The notes beneath the pieces were generated by a model. It saw nothing but the letters and a program-made list of their open reading frames with translations. It was not told where the DNA came from and did not search any database. Position numbers and translations under genes: made by a program. This document shows, piece by piece, positions 27,982-37,129 of a stretch of DNA of 64,000 nt. Positions within the stretch are counted from its first letter, which is position 1, and the number at the start of each line of letters is the position of its first letter. Origin of the DNA: Paenibacillus wulumuqiensis (GTDB taxonomy: Bacteria; Bacillota; Bacilli; Paenibacillales; Paenibacillaceae). The stretch spans positions 90,791 to 154,790 of the forward strand of contig NZ_LAQP01000017.1 of the NCBI RefSeq assembly GCF_000971965.1, given 5' to 3'.

Positions 27982-28803
27982 TTACGCAGCAGCCTGTCCG
28001 GAAGCGGTACGCTGGATTCGGCGTCCAGCCAAATGAGCGAGGAACAGGCAGACGATCGTAACCGCCAGCAGTATCCACAGCATCGGCGTGCTCTGTCCCA
28101 GAAATACATTTTTGTAGAATAATCCGCCCAGAGATCCGCCCAGCAGCGGTCCAACGACCGGTACCCAGGCATATTTCCAGTTGGAAGGTCCTTTGCCCGG
28201 AATCGGCAGCAGGAAGTGCATCAGACGCGGACCAAAGTCACGTGCAGGGTTGATCGCATATCCGGTCGTACCGCCGAGCGACAATCCGATACTCACTACC
28301 AGCAGACCGACGATCAGCGGATGAATGCCCTGTGTGAATTCGTTGGCACCCATAGATAACAATACCATGACAAAGATAAATGTACCGATAATTTCACTCA
28401 GCATATTGCCGACCGGGTGCTGGATCGCAGGTGAAGTGGAGAACACGCCCAGTTTGGCAGCGGGGTCCGGCGTTTCTTTCCAGTGGGGCAGATACTGGAA
28501 GTATACCAGCAGTGCACCCAGCATGGCTCCGATAATCTGGGCAAGGATATAAGAAGGAACCTGACTCCAGGCAAAATCGCCATTAAATGCGAGCGCCAGT
28601 GTGACTGCCGGATTCAAGTGAGCGCCACTGACGCTGCCTACAGCGTAGACTGCCATGGCTACAGCGAGTCCCCATCCTGCTCCAATTACCATCCAGCCGG
28701 AATTCTCAGCGAATGTCTTGCGAAGGGACACCCCTGCACAGACACCGCCACCCAGGGCAATCAGAATCATGGTTCCTACCAGTTCAGCTATAAACGGTGA
28801 CAT
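27982..28803 (-). CDS. glpF: Glycerol uptake facilitator (aquaglyceroporin)
   Basis: 273-residue channel of the MIP family that lets glycerol diffuse in. Both half-helix motifs are present: GAHLNPAVTLALAF and GYAINPARDFGPR; the Asp after the second NPAR marks a glycerol rather than a water channel. Six helices are visible. GGAGG lies 7 bases before the ATG at 28803 (the ATG one codon earlier is 4 bases away). The upstream open frame runs into the leader terminator and is not coding. Controlled by a cre-overlapped promoter and a GlpP leader. Confidence 0.95.
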   Translation of the reverse strand: MSPFIAELVGTMILIALGGGVCAGVSLRKTFAENSGWMVIGAGWGLAVAMAVYAVGSVSGAHLNPAVTLALAFNGDFAWSQVPSYILAQIIGAMLGALLVYFQYLPHWKETPDPAAKLGVFSTSPAIQHPVGNMLSEIIGTFIFVMVLLSMGANEFTQGIHPLIVGLLVVSIGLSLGGTTGYAINPARDFGPRLMHFLLPIPGKGPSNWKYAWVPVVGPLLGGSLGGLFYKNVFLGQSTPMLWILLAVTIVCLFLAHLAGRRIQRTASGQAAA

Positions 28804-28886
28804 CATATAACCTCCATTCGATTTGGAAAACTGTTTTTGTCTAGTTGCATCCGTATGTGTAATTATGGTAATAAACGTGAACAGAC

Positions 28887-28941
28887 GCAAAAGAGCCATC
28901 GCAAATCTCCCTTATTCTAAAAAGGGCTTTTGCGTGGCTCT
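28887..28941 (-). promoter_or_regulatory. glpFK leader terminator, GlpP antitermination target
   Basis: Between the promoter (28975-29003) and glpF the minus strand forms AGAGCCACGCAAA with a partly bulged complement (TTTGCGATGGCTCT), followed by TTTTG. An inner hairpin pairs GCCC/GGG. The 5' arm GGAGAGCCACG matches that of the glpD leader, as expected for shared recognition by GlpP. Confidence 0.8.
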
Positions 28942-28974
28942 CCGGTTCTCCGTCACATGTATTAACTTGTGTTC

Positions 28975-29003
28975 ATCATATCGTAACATGTAAGCGTTGT
29001 CAA
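28975..29003 (-). promoter_or_regulatory. Sigma-A promoter of glpFK
   Basis: Minus strand TTGACA, 17 bases, TATGAT: a near-consensus promoter directly before the GlpP leader. The -35 region is covered by a cre site. Confidence 0.88.
28988..29002. promoter_or_regulatory. cre site overlapping the glpFK promoter
   Basis: ATGTAAGCGTTGTCA matches the CcpA operator consensus WTGNAANCGNWNNCW at every position. It spans the -35 box and spacer, so bound CcpA should block transcription of glycerol genes when better sugars are present. Confidence 0.85.
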
Positions 29004-29046
29004 CATCATTTTTTCATCTGTTCTTCATGCAATTATGTGATCTTCA

Positions 29047-29616
29047 TCATCGTTGATATCGGTTAAACAGGTACCCGTTGGAGGTTGTGACTGCTGTCGC
29101 TCCGGCTGCAAGGGCACTCTCCACATCTTCCACCGTACGGATCAGCCCGCCGGCAAATACAGGAATGCCTGCACGTTCGACCACTTCGCGGATCATATGG
29201 GGTACGACGCCGGGCAGTACTTCGATATAGTCAGGCTGTGTCTTCTCCAGCAGCGCATAACTTTTCTCCAGTGCAATCGTATCGAGCATAAAGATACGCT
29301 GGATCGCCAGCACGCCTTTTTGCTTGGCTTTCATAATGACATTCCCCCGGGTGGAGATAATGCCAAACGGCTTGATTTCCTGGCAAAGGTATTCTGCCGC
29401 ATACTCATCATTTTTGAGCCCATGCACCAGATCGGCATGCAAAAACATCTGCTTGTTGCGGCTGCCTGCCATTCTATAGATGCTTTTCAGCTGGGCCACA
29501 TGGGTATCGAGAAATACGCCATACTGGTAAGAGCTGTCCAGCAGCTGTTCGAACTGCTTCATATTTTTGGCTGCCGGTAAAATGGCTTGTCCTTCATACA
29601 TACTGTAATCACTCAT
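29047..29616 (-). CDS. glpP: Glycerol-3-phosphate-responsive antiterminator GlpP
   Basis: About 189-residue cytoplasmic RNA-binding regulator. It matches Bacillus GlpP throughout: QAILPAAKNMKQFEQLL, FGIISTRGNVIMKAKQKG, PDYIEVLPGVVPHMIREV, PVFAGGLIRT and the end AVTTSNGYLF. GlpP senses glycerol-3-phosphate and relieves leader termination of glp mRNAs. The start is uncertain: ATG at 29616 follows GAGGAA too closely, ATG at 29601 fits the family N-terminus, and the frame is open to 29670. It lies 76 bases after the PfpI-family gene and just before the glpFK promoter. Confidence 0.93.
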   Translation of the reverse strand: MSDYSMYEGQAILPAAKNMKQFEQLLDSSYQYGVFLDTHVAQLKSIYRMAGSRNKQMFLHADLVHGLKNDEYAAEYLCQEIKPFGIISTRGNVIMKAKQKGVLAIQRIFMLDTIALEKSYALLEKTQPDYIEVLPGVVPHMIREVVERAGIPVFAGGLIRTVEDVESALAAGATAVTTSNGYLFNRYQR

Positions 29617-29692
29617 TTCCTCAAATTCATTAGATCCCTGTAACAGATTGGAGAGCCGCTGCCGGACCATCTACAGGATTCTGCTGTAATCC

Positions 29693-30298
29693 TTATTCGC
29701 CCCAGTCGTACTCCATCCGTCGTGCAGTCATGCGTGCAGTCTCCATATCCAGATAACTGCTCACAATATGCAGCGATAAATGGATACCTGCAGAGATCCC
29801 GCCGGAAGTCATAATCCGACCTTCATCTATATACTTCATGCCGGAGCGCACATTGACCCGGGGATAATCGCGGGCCAGCCGCTCCAGATCCATCCAGTGT
29901 GTGGTCGCTGAACGACCATCCAGCAGACCGGCCTCCGCCAGCAGCAGGGCTCCTGTACAGATCGAGGCGACCAGACGTTCCTGATTGGCATGACTGCGAA
30001 TCCAGTCAATGACTTCAGGCTTGTGAATCTCGATCTCTTCCGCTCCATAACCTCCGGGAATAATCAGTATATCAACAGGTGGCAGCGTAGCAAAGCTGTA
30101 TTCCGGCTGCACCTGCAGACCATTGCGGGCAGTAATCATCTGCCCATCCGCCGATACGGTATGTACGCGAAAAGCCTTGGTCTGGTCACTGCGCACCGTG
30201 ATTGAGAATACCTCGAACGGTCCGGCAAAGTCCAGCACTTCCACTTCATTGAACAGGAATAGTCCCACATGATAGACAGGCTGCGCTGCATGATTCAT
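29693..30298 (-). CDS. DJ-1/PfpI family protein
   Basis: 201-residue protein with the glutamine-amidotransferase-like fold. The nucleophile elbow is ASICTGALLLAEAG with C114, and the conserved acidic residue lies in NEVEVLDF (E18 or E20). The motif TTHW follows. Members act as isonitrile hydratases, glyoxalases or, when fused to AraC domains, regulators; this one has no extra domain. The ATG at 30298 has AGAGGA 6 bases upstream; the frame continues 29 codons further. It is divergent from the YocS-type transporter and may be cotranscribed with glpP. Confidence 0.88.
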   Translation of the reverse strand: MNHAAQPVYHVGLFLFNEVEVLDFAGPFEVFSITVRSDQTKAFRVHTVSADGQMITARNGLQVQPEYSFATLPPVDILIIPGGYGAEEIEIHKPEVIDWIRSHANQERLVASICTGALLLAEAGLLDGRSATTHWMDLERLARDYPRVNVRSGMKYIDEGRIMTSGGISAGIHLSLHIVSSYLDMETARMTARRMEYDWGE

Positions 30299-30475
30299 TG
30301 TTTTCCTCTTTTCTATGGAATTGGTTTTGTGCATCATGAACAAATAGATGCGCAAATAGGAGTATTTTTCTTGGATGCAGGACAATAGTTATGTAAGGTT
30401 TTTTATAGTAAAATTTGAACACTGTTATTTGGAACAGCCTATTACTTACATAAAAGACAGAATGGAGAATGAATA

Positions 30476-31447
30476 ATGAATGCAGTCGCACGCGTCAGTA
30501 AAGTGATCGGTAATACATTTTCAATCTGGGTAATTTTGTTTGCCCTGCTCGGCTTTTTCCTGCCCTCCTGGTTTATTGGGCTCAAAGGACAAATCTCTCT
30601 GCTGCTCGGTATCGTGATGTTCGGGATGGGACTGACGTTATCGTCGGCAGATTTTCGTGAAGTGTTCCGGCGTCCGCTGGATGTGGCGCTCGGCGTGGTC
30701 GGCCATTATCTGATCATGCCGCTGCTCGCCTATGGACTGGCTGTAGCGCTGCATCTGCCGCCGGACATTGCGGTAGGAGTCATTCTGGTCGGCTGCTGTC
30801 CGAGTGGTACAGCCTCCAATGTGATGACATTTCTCGCCCGCGGGGATGTGGCACTCGGGGTATCCATTGCATCGGTATCTACACTGATTGCACCGCTGGC
30901 GACACCGGCGATGATCTCGCTGCTGGCCGGACAATGGATGCATGTCAGCGCAAGCAGTCTGTTTCTCGATATTCTCAAAGTCGTCATCGTGCCAATCGTG
31001 CTGGGTGTTATCGTCAAAGCACTGTTCCGCAGACAGGCGGAAGCCGCTACTGTAGCGCTGCCTGCCGTATCGACACTGGCGATTGTTCTTATCGTAGCGA
31101 TTGTCGTCGGATTAAACAAGCCCCATATTGTAGAGTCCGGTCTGCTGATTTTTGCTGTCGTTATTCTGCATAATGGTCTTGGTTATCTGCTTGGTTATCT
31201 GTTCGCCCGGTTGATCCGCATGAATCCGGCTCAGCGCCGCGCGATTGTATTTGAGACCGGTATGCAGAACTCCGGACTCGGTGCCAGCCTGGCTGCTGCC
31301 CATTTCAATCCACTGGCGGCCGTACCAAGTGCCATTTTCAGTGTATGGCATAATATTTCCGGCTCCCTGCTCGCTACCTGGTTTGCCCGCCGGGCGGCGC
31401 GGGAAGAACAGAAAGCTGCGGTTCCTGCGGCTTCTGCCGGAGAATAA
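30476..31447 (+). CDS. yocS: Bile acid:sodium symporter family transporter (YocS-like)
   Basis: 323-residue membrane transporter of the BASS family with about ten helices. Family motifs seen: VMFGMGLTLSSADF, GCCPSGTASNVMTFLARGDVALGVS (the sodium-binding crossover region) and FETGMQNSGLGASLA. It resembles Bacillus YocS. Members carry organic anions such as pantoate, ketopantoate or pyruvate with sodium; the substrate here is unknown. GGAGAATGA precedes the ATG. Single-gene unit ending at a strong bidirectional terminator. Confidence 0.9.
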   Translation: MNAVARVSKVIGNTFSIWVILFALLGFFLPSWFIGLKGQISLLLGIVMFGMGLTLSSADFREVFRRPLDVALGVVGHYLIMPLLAYGLAVALHLPPDIAVGVILVGCCPSGTASNVMTFLARGDVALGVSIASVSTLIAPLATPAMISLLAGQWMHVSASSLFLDILKVVIVPIVLGVIVKALFRRQAEAATVALPAVSTLAIVLIVAIVVGLNKPHIVESGLLIFAVVILHNGLGYLLGYLFARLIRMNPAQRRAIVFETGMQNSGLGASLAAAHFNPLAAVPSAIFSVWHNISGSLLATWFARRAAREEQKAAVPAASAGE

Positions 31448-31487
31448 ACAGGCGACTTTTCCCAGGCTATTACAGGTTATATACAAT

Positions 31488-31528
31488 AAGCCCGGCCAAC
31501 GATGTGCCATCATCGTCGGCCGGGCTTT
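31488..31528. terminator. Bidirectional terminator between yocS-like and Rrf2 genes
   Basis: AAGCCCGGCC / GGCCGGGCTT, 10-bp perfect stem with inner AACGATG/CATCATCGT pairing, T runs on both strands. Confidence 0.88.
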
Positions 31529-31572
31529 CAGCTGTTGGTCTACTGCCGGTGGTGCTTTCCCCTGATTACATT

Positions 31573-32037
31573 TTAATTCTTCAGCAGTCCGGCAATATCG
31601 GTTATTTTCTTCTGATTGGCTTCGCGAAGCAGATCGGACAGCGTGTACTGCTTGAGATATTCGATCGCCTGCCGCTCGGCATCCATCATTACATTTTTGA
31701 GAATGCCTCCGATTTCGGTGCTGCTGTGTTCCATGCAGCCATCGGATGCAGACTGTTCTGCTTCTTCATTACGAATCGCCTGATAAATATCGGCCAGTGT
31801 CAGTGTATCCGCCGATATTTTCAGGGAATAGCCTCCGTCTCTGCCTTCACGTGTATCCACAATTCCATGGCTTGCCAGTGTAGCCAGAATCCTGCGTAGA
31901 AAAGTCGCATGCGACTGAACCTGTGCAGCAATGACTGAACTCGATACGGTTCCCCCGTTACAGGCCAAACCTGCCAGTGCCTGAACTGCCGTATTAAAGC
32001 GGGCCGGTCCAATCGATCTGGTTCTGGATGTAGTCAT
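31573..32037 (-). CDS. Rrf2-family transcriptional regulator
   Basis: 154-residue winged-helix regulator. The helix-turn-helix reads VSSSVIAAQVQSHATFLRRILATLASHGI and the wing TREGRDGGYSLK, all typical of Rrf2. Only two cysteines are present (C26 and about C100), so the three-Cys cluster site of IscR/NsrR is not complete and an iron-sulfur cofactor is doubtful; it may sense oxidation through thiols (inference). The ATG at 32037 has GGGGGGAAGG just upstream. It is divergent from the MarR gene. Confidence 0.9.
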   Translation of the reverse strand: MTTSRTRSIGPARFNTAVQALAGLACNGGTVSSSVIAAQVQSHATFLRRILATLASHGIVDTREGRDGGYSLKISADTLTLADIYQAIRNEEAEQSASDGCMEHSSTEIGGILKNVMMDAERQAIEYLKQYTLSDLLREANQKKITDIAGLLKN

Positions 32038-32224
32038 AACCTTCCCCCCTGTCTTAACTTCAAATTTTAGCTCAGTCAGTAAGGCAAAGCAATGTGAATT
32101 TATACATTCCCTCCTTGATGCAGGCAAAAATTTGAATTGCCAAAAAATAAAATTTGGATTATCATAAGCAAGCTAGTACATTGGACCTGTGAAGACGGAT
32201 GAATGGGTATCGTTTATCCATATA

Positions 32225-32238
32225 GTTAGCCCGCTAAC
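32225..32238. promoter_or_regulatory. Palindrome GTTAGCCCGCTAAC, candidate MarR operator
   Basis: Perfect 6-2-6 palindrome 49 bases before the MarR start. A related sequence (GTTAGCCGACTTAC, 32989-33002) lies before the HlyD gene that follows, which suggests one regulator controls both. Confidence 0.6.
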
Positions 32239-32286
32239 AAGTTTGAGAAAATCCACATTTGTACATTTTGGAAAGGAGGAATAACG

Positions 32287-32943
32287 TTGCATCCTGACAA
32301 TTGGCAATCGCCCGAGACACACGGAGAACTTTCACTGTATAATCATAGAACACGCGATGATGCCGCCATGGAGATTACCCATCTGTACATGCGGATGACT
32401 GCGAATCTTTTTGAAGAGGAAGAATTAGCTATGGATTTTGATATGCGTGATCTGCCTACCCGTGAGATGCTTCAGAAATTCTCAGAGCGTATCCCTGAAA
32501 TTGATATTACTGCGACAGAAGCAATGCTGCTGTTCCTGCGCACATCGTCCAATATTTTTAAAGTCAGCACACAACGATACGAACAATTCGGTATTTCGAG
32601 CGGCAAATTTTCGCTGCTTATTTTATTGTACCGCTATCAGGATACCGGACTACTGGCGACCGAGCTGGCCGAGCGGGCAGGCATTACCAAAGCTACAGTT
32701 ACCGGTCTGATCGAACGCATGGAGCGTGATGGACTCGTTACCCGCCAGGACCACCCTTCCGACCGCCGTATGAGCATTATTCATCTTACCGATGAAGGAA
32801 TATCGTTAATGAATGATCTGCTGCCTGTTCATTTTACGAGTACGTCCCGTATCATGAGTCATCTATCCGAAGCAGAGCGCGAAGTGCTGCTGGGGCTGAT
32901 GCAGAAAATACAGCTGGGTATTTCGGAAGCGGAAAAGATCTAA
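32287..32943 (+). CDS. MarR-family transcriptional regulator
   Basis: 218 residues, longer than most MarR proteins because of a charged N-terminal extension of about 75 residues. The winged helix-turn-helix covers about residues 100-170: ATELAERAGITKATVTGLIE, then ERDGLVTRQDHPSDRRMSIIHLTDEG with the D-R-R wing. The start is TTG with AAAGGAGG 8 bases upstream. It is followed by a HlyD/ABC-2 export pair, the classical arrangement for a MarR repressor of an efflux system. Palindromic candidate operators lie before both. Confidence 0.9.
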   Translation: MHPDNWQSPETHGELSLYNHRTRDDAAMEITHLYMRMTANLFEEEELAMDFDMRDLPTREMLQKFSERIPEIDITATEAMLLFLRTSSNIFKVSTQRYEQFGISSGKFSLLILLYRYQDTGLLATELAERAGITKATVTGLIERMERDGLVTRQDHPSDRRMSIIHLTDEGISLMNDLLPVHFTSTSRIMSHLSEAEREVLLGLMQKIQLGISEAEKI

Positions 32944-32988
32944 ATTACCACTCATCCGGGCATATTAATGCCCATTATCCGCTATATT

Positions 32989-33002
32989 GTTAGCCGACTT
33001 AC
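32989..33002. promoter_or_regulatory. Second copy of the candidate MarR operator
   Basis: GTTAGCCGACTTAC agrees with the palindrome at 32225-32238 at 11 of 14 positions. It lies about 160 bases before the HlyD start. Confidence 0.45.
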
Positions 33003-33162
33003 TTTATAAATTAAAGGTAAATTCCGTCTGTCCTGCTGCTGGCTGCCTGTATTTCGACTCTACAGATATGCAGCCGCTGCCAAAGCAATGATCCACAGTG
33101 ATGATCTGCAGAATGTATTCACCCATTTATCCATCCCAAGTGATCAAGGAGAGTTATTATTC

Positions 33163-34566
33163 ATGAATCGCAATCAAATCGCAAGTCTGGTTATCCCCGT
33201 GATTTCTATCGCCTGCCTGCTGGGCAGCGGATTCCTGCTGCAGGCCAAAGGCCATGATCAGGTGACTCTGTCCCAATCTTCCCGCAGCGCTACACTCAGC
33301 TCCGACACGGTACATGTATCGTTCGAACAAGTTGGCGGCAAAGTGACTACTATTCCTTATCAGGAAGAAAAAATCGTCAAACAAGGCGATGTACTGATGA
33401 AGCTCGATTCCACCGATGTGGATCTGCAGATTGAACAGCTGCAAAAACAGATCCAGCAGTTCGATACCCAGATCCAACAGCAGGAACAATCAATCAAACT
33501 GGGCTATTCCAAAGCCACGACCCAGGAAAAGCAGGCTCAGCTCGCTATTGAACAGGCTCAGGTCAATCAGAGCAAGAGTCAGGCTGCACTGGAGGCATCC
33601 AAAGCGTCCCAGCGCCAGGCTGAAGCTGCACGCCGGCAGGCACAGTCTGCCCAGCGTCAGGCGGCCGCAGCCGAGAAGCAGGTTAATGACGGTTCCCGCA
33701 AGGAAGATATGCAGCAGCAGCAGATCGCCGTACAATCCGCTGCCAAAAGTCTGCAAACCGCCCAGACCAGCTATGACCGGACCAAAAAGTTGTATGATGC
33801 CGGTCTGAGCAGCAAAGCCGAAATGGACAGTGCCGACAATGCATTGACCCTTGCCAAAAACCAGCTCAGCCAGCAGCAGGAAGTACTCTCCAAACTGAAA
33901 AACGGTGCGACCGCCGAAGAACGCCAGCAGGCGAATGAGCGTACCCGCCAGGCTGCCGAACAGGTCAATCAGGCGACCGAGCAGGCAGGTCAGGCGGCTG
34001 TCAGCATCATCCAGGCCCAGGATGAGATCGAAGCTTCCCGTATTGCAGCCGAGAATTCCACTACCCAGCTGGACACCGTCGCCCAGACCCGTCAACAGCT
34101 GGCCGATCAGGAATTGTCCGTCAAACTGCTCAAGCAGCAAAAAGCCGCCCAGCAGGTCGAACTTAAGACGCTGATGCTCAAAAAAGCTCGCCTCGTGCTC
34201 AAAGCTCCGCAAAACGGCAAGATTACCGCCATCAGCACCAAAGTCGGTGAAAATATCGCCCAGGGTACCCCCGTGATCACCCTGGAGACGAACGAAATGT
34301 ACTTTGATCTCTATGTAAGTGAAGATCAGGCCAGCAAGTTCAAGGCTAATCAACAGGTACCGGTTCATCTGCCTGCACTTAACAAGGACATGCAGGGCAA
34401 AGTTCGCTATGTGACGGCTGCACCGCAATTTGCCAACCTGCGTATGTCCCGGGAAAAAGGGGAAGCCGATATCGCCACCTTCCAGGTTCGCATTTATGTA
34501 CCAAAAACCGGCTCGCTGCTGCCAGGCATGACCGCTGAGGTGAATACCGATGAAATCACTTCTTGA
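33163..34566 (+). CDS. HlyD/EmrA-family membrane fusion protein
   Basis: 467-residue adaptor anchored by one N-terminal helix (IASLVIPVISIACLLGSGFLL) with the rest outside. It has split lipoyl half-motifs (VSFEQVGGKVTTIPYQEEKIVKQGDVLMKLD and the return KAPQNGKITAIST), a very long Gln/Ala-rich coiled coil between them (about residues 85-340), and a beta-barrel with the EDQASKFKANQQVPV segment. GGAG lies 11 bases before the ATG at 33163; the frame is open 25 codons further. It overlaps the following permease gene by 17 bases, so the two act together in export. Confidence 0.9.
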   Translation: MNRNQIASLVIPVISIACLLGSGFLLQAKGHDQVTLSQSSRSATLSSDTVHVSFEQVGGKVTTIPYQEEKIVKQGDVLMKLDSTDVDLQIEQLQKQIQQFDTQIQQQEQSIKLGYSKATTQEKQAQLAIEQAQVNQSKSQAALEASKASQRQAEAARRQAQSAQRQAAAAEKQVNDGSRKEDMQQQQIAVQSAAKSLQTAQTSYDRTKKLYDAGLSSKAEMDSADNALTLAKNQLSQQQEVLSKLKNGATAEERQQANERTRQAAEQVNQATEQAGQAAVSIIQAQDEIEASRIAAENSTTQLDTVAQTRQQLADQELSVKLLKQQKAAQQVELKTLMLKKARLVLKAPQNGKITAISTKVGENIAQGTPVITLETNEMYFDLYVSEDQASKFKANQQVPVHLPALNKDMQGKVRYVTAAPQFANLRMSREKGEADIATFQVRIYVPKTGSLLPGMTAEVNTDEITS

Positions 34567-35860
34567 CGAATGGAATTACCTGGTCAAATCCAAATATCCG
34601 ATTATCGCCATCATGTTCCCGCTGATCGCTGTACTTGCATATACACTGCTGCTGCCGAGCAGCCAGATCAATGAATCCAGATTTGTGGTGGTGGACCAGG
34701 ACAATACGGCCTACAGCCGTCAGCTGATTCAGAAAATCGATTCCTCCCAGTACATTCATGTCGCTCAGATCATCTCGTATGCCGAGCACCCGGAGGAATA
34801 CTTTTATCATGAGCAGTATCTGGCTGTAATTTCCCTGCCCAAGGGGCTTGAAGACAACCATAACCGGGCGGTATCCAACCGTATCGGCCTGATTCTCGAT
34901 AACACCAACACCCAGTCCGTGACCTTTATCCGGACAGCGATGCAGGAGATTACCGCTACGGAAAATATGCAGCTGTCCGTCCCTGCTCTGGCACGTACCG
35001 GTATGAGCAGCAGTCAGGCACAGGGTACGCTCAGCAATCTGGCAGTCGAAGTCCGGTCGCTGTTCAACCCGACGAGCAATTACCAGAACACGACCATTTT
35101 GACGTTTGTCTGCATGTTTTCCTTTATGATGCTGAATATCAATAGTCTGCCGATCGTGGCCCGGCTGCGGGTATCGCATCGGCTGGCCGGTGAGCTGCAG
35201 AATCCGTTTAATCTGCTGTTCCGGATCATTCCGTATTTGCTGTTTTCCACAGCCGGTCTGATTTTTGCCATGGGGGTATTGAAGCTGTTCGATGATACCC
35301 GGTTTGTCGGCAATCCGTTTTTGTTTATGATTCCAGTCATGCTGTATGTATTCGGATCGGTATGCATTAACATACTGGTCGCCTGGGGAGCCGCGCATCC
35401 CGGGATCGCTGTCTCGCGTATGCTGTTTATTTTCATGCCTGCCTTTGTACTGTCGGGCGGTACGATGGCCAGAGCGCTGTTCCCGCCGCTGGCGCTGCAG
35501 ATCAGTGACTTTTTCCCGTTTGTATGGATGTTCAAATTCCTGCGCAGTCTGGGACTTCGCGGCGCACCGTTTCGGGAGATGCTGCCGGAGCTGGGCTCGA
35601 TGATGCTGTATACCGGTGTGCTGGCGATGCTCGTCATTGCCCGCGGACTATGGGAAAAGCAAAAGCTGGCCAAAATGGCCGCCTCCGCACCAGCTGGTGA
35701 ATTTCCCGGTGGGCCGCCTCCGGAAGCAGGAGGTCCACCCGGAGTGGGCGGCCCTCCATCCGGCGCACCGGCCAGTCTGCCTGATGCTTCCGGTTCTCCC
35801 GGTCCTAACGTGCTGCCTGCCGGTCCTCCTGCTCCGGCCCATGAACCATCATGCAGCTAA
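34550..35860 (+). CDS. ABC-2 type permease with Pro/Gly-rich tail
   Basis: 436-residue membrane protein: one N-terminal helix (YPIIAIMFPLIAVLAYTLLL), a large extracellular domain of about 170 residues, then five or so helices (TFVCMFSFMMLNINSLPI onward), as in YhgE/YhiI-partner ABC-2 permeases. Oddities: no ATPase gene is linked, and the last 60 residues form a low-complexity cytoplasmic or exposed tail of Pro, Gly, Ala and Ser (GGPPPEAGGPPGVGGPPSG). It is translationally coupled to the HlyD gene and probably exports a toxic compound or lipid under MarR control (inference). Confidence 0.82.
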   Translation: MKSLLDEWNYLVKSKYPIIAIMFPLIAVLAYTLLLPSSQINESRFVVVDQDNTAYSRQLIQKIDSSQYIHVAQIISYAEHPEEYFYHEQYLAVISLPKGLEDNHNRAVSNRIGLILDNTNTQSVTFIRTAMQEITATENMQLSVPALARTGMSSSQAQGTLSNLAVEVRSLFNPTSNYQNTTILTFVCMFSFMMLNINSLPIVARLRVSHRLAGELQNPFNLLFRIIPYLLFSTAGLIFAMGVLKLFDDTRFVGNPFLFMIPVMLYVFGSVCINILVAWGAAHPGIAVSRMLFIFMPAFVLSGGTMARALFPPLALQISDFFPFVWMFKFLRSLGLRGAPFREMLPELGSMMLYTGVLAMLVIARGLWEKQKLAKMAASAPAGEFPGGPPPEAGGPPGVGGPPSGAPASLPDASGSPGPNVLPAGPPAPAHEPSCS

Positions 35861-36024
35861 ACAACGATGATACGAAATAGAGTGAATTCCCAGCATAATA
35901 GGCGGATCGGTGTAGTATGTCCTATATCGGTATAAAATGATCTATTTCGGCCTACACGGATCATATAGACTATCTGATCCACAGGTATTCCGTATGCTGC
36001 CCATCCTCTATATCGGCATAACAA

Positions 36025-36116
36025 AAAAAGCTGTTCCACAGTGAAAGTGATCGAACTGACCCTTGTTGACTTTAACAAGGACAGTTCCCACTTTTTCACT
36101 TGCGGAACAGCTTTTT
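36025..36116. terminator. Very long hairpin between the export pair and ppaC
   Basis: AAAAAGCTGTTCC (36025-36037) pairs with GGAACAGCTTTTT (36104-36116), and most of the bases in between also pair (AGTGAAA/TTTCACT, GAACTG/CAGTTC, CCTTGTT/AACAAGG), giving an almost continuous stem of about 40 bp with a 6-base loop. T runs on both strands allow it to end both convergent units, but it is far longer than needed for that. Confidence 0.8.
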
Positions 36117-36202
36117 CTTTAGGCATGTATAACCAGCTGCGTCATCTTATGTATTCACTGACGGATCAAGCCGGCATCATAAATATCCAATCGCCAAAAC
36201 GA

Positions 36203-37129
36203 TTATTGGGCAAATGTATCGGTCAGAACCGGAACGACCTGGGATTTACGGGATACGACACCTTTCAGCATAGCTGTGTGGTTATCCAGGGAGACGTTGT
36301 ATGCTTTTTCCACAACATCTGTACGTTTACCCAGTGCCAGACCGACAGAGTCATTGTTCAGAATGTCGGTTACGACGAACAGGAACAGATCCAGACCTTT
36401 TTTCTCGATAACGGCGTTGATCGCTGTCTCAAGAGCAGCCTTCTGGGACAGTACGTCGTTTACGTCTACTGTATTTACCTGTGCGATTTCCACTTTGGCA
36501 TCGCCCATCTGGAATTCTTTGGCATCCAGGGAGATCAATTGTTCTACGGATTTGCCGCTCAGATCTGCACCTGCTTTGAGCATATCCAGTCCGTATTTCT
36601 CGGCATCGACACCAGCGATTTCAGCCAGTTCGCGTGCCGCAGCTACATCCTGCTCGGTGCATGTCGGGGATTTGAACAGCAGGGAATCGGAGATGATCGC
36701 GGACAGCATCAGACCGGCGATTTCCTTGGAGATGGCTACACCATTCTCCTTGTACAATTTGTTCAGAATTGTTGCTGTGCAGCCTACAGGCTCAGCGCGA
36801 TAGTACAGCGGTGCACTTGTCTCAAAGTTGGCAATACGATGGTGGTCGATAACTTCGGTTACGGTTACCTGATCGATATCGTCCGCACTTTGCTGACGCT
36901 CGTTATGGTCGACGAGGATAACTTCTTTCACTTCACTTACTTTGTCTACCAGACGCGGAGCAGCTACTTTGAAGTAGTCCAGTGCGTACTGGGTCTCGCC
37001 ATTCACTTCACCCAGGCGTACCGCTTCTGCATCGACACCCAGTTCTTTTTTCAGTGCTGCATAGACGATTGCAGATGTAATTGTATCCGTGTCCGGATTT
37101 TTATGACCAAAAACCAATACTTGTGGCAT
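36203..37129 (-). CDS. ppaC: Manganese-dependent inorganic pyrophosphatase
   Basis: 308-residue family II pyrophosphatase hydrolysing PPi to phosphate in the cytoplasm. The DHH domain carries [10 protein letters not shown] (residues 7-16), VDHNE and EVIDHHR, whose His and Asp residues bind the Mn pair. The DHHA2 domain at the C-terminus has SRKSQVVP, the substrate-binding R-K. Length is typical. It is transcribed alone and faces the HlyD/ABC-2 operon across a long hairpin. Confidence 0.97.
   Translation of the reverse strand: MPQVLVFGHKNPDTDTITSAIVYAALKKELGVDAEAVRLGEVNGETQYALDYFKVAAPRLVDKVSEVKEVILVDHNERQQSADDIDQVTVTEVIDHHRIANFETSAPLYYRAEPVGCTATILNKLYKENGVAISKEIAGLMLSAIISDSLLFKSPTCTEQDVAAARELAEIAGVDAEKYGLDMLKAGADLSGKSVEQLISLDAKEFQMGDAKVEIAQVNTVDVNDVLSQKAALETAINAVIEKKGLDLFLFVVTDILNNDSVGLALGKRTDVVEKAYNVSLDNHTAMLKGVVSRKSQVVPVLTDTFAQ

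Noticed and set aside
34550..35860. Pro/Gly-rich tail as a collagen-like repeat
   Set aside because: There is no regular Gly-X-Y triplet pattern over a useful length.
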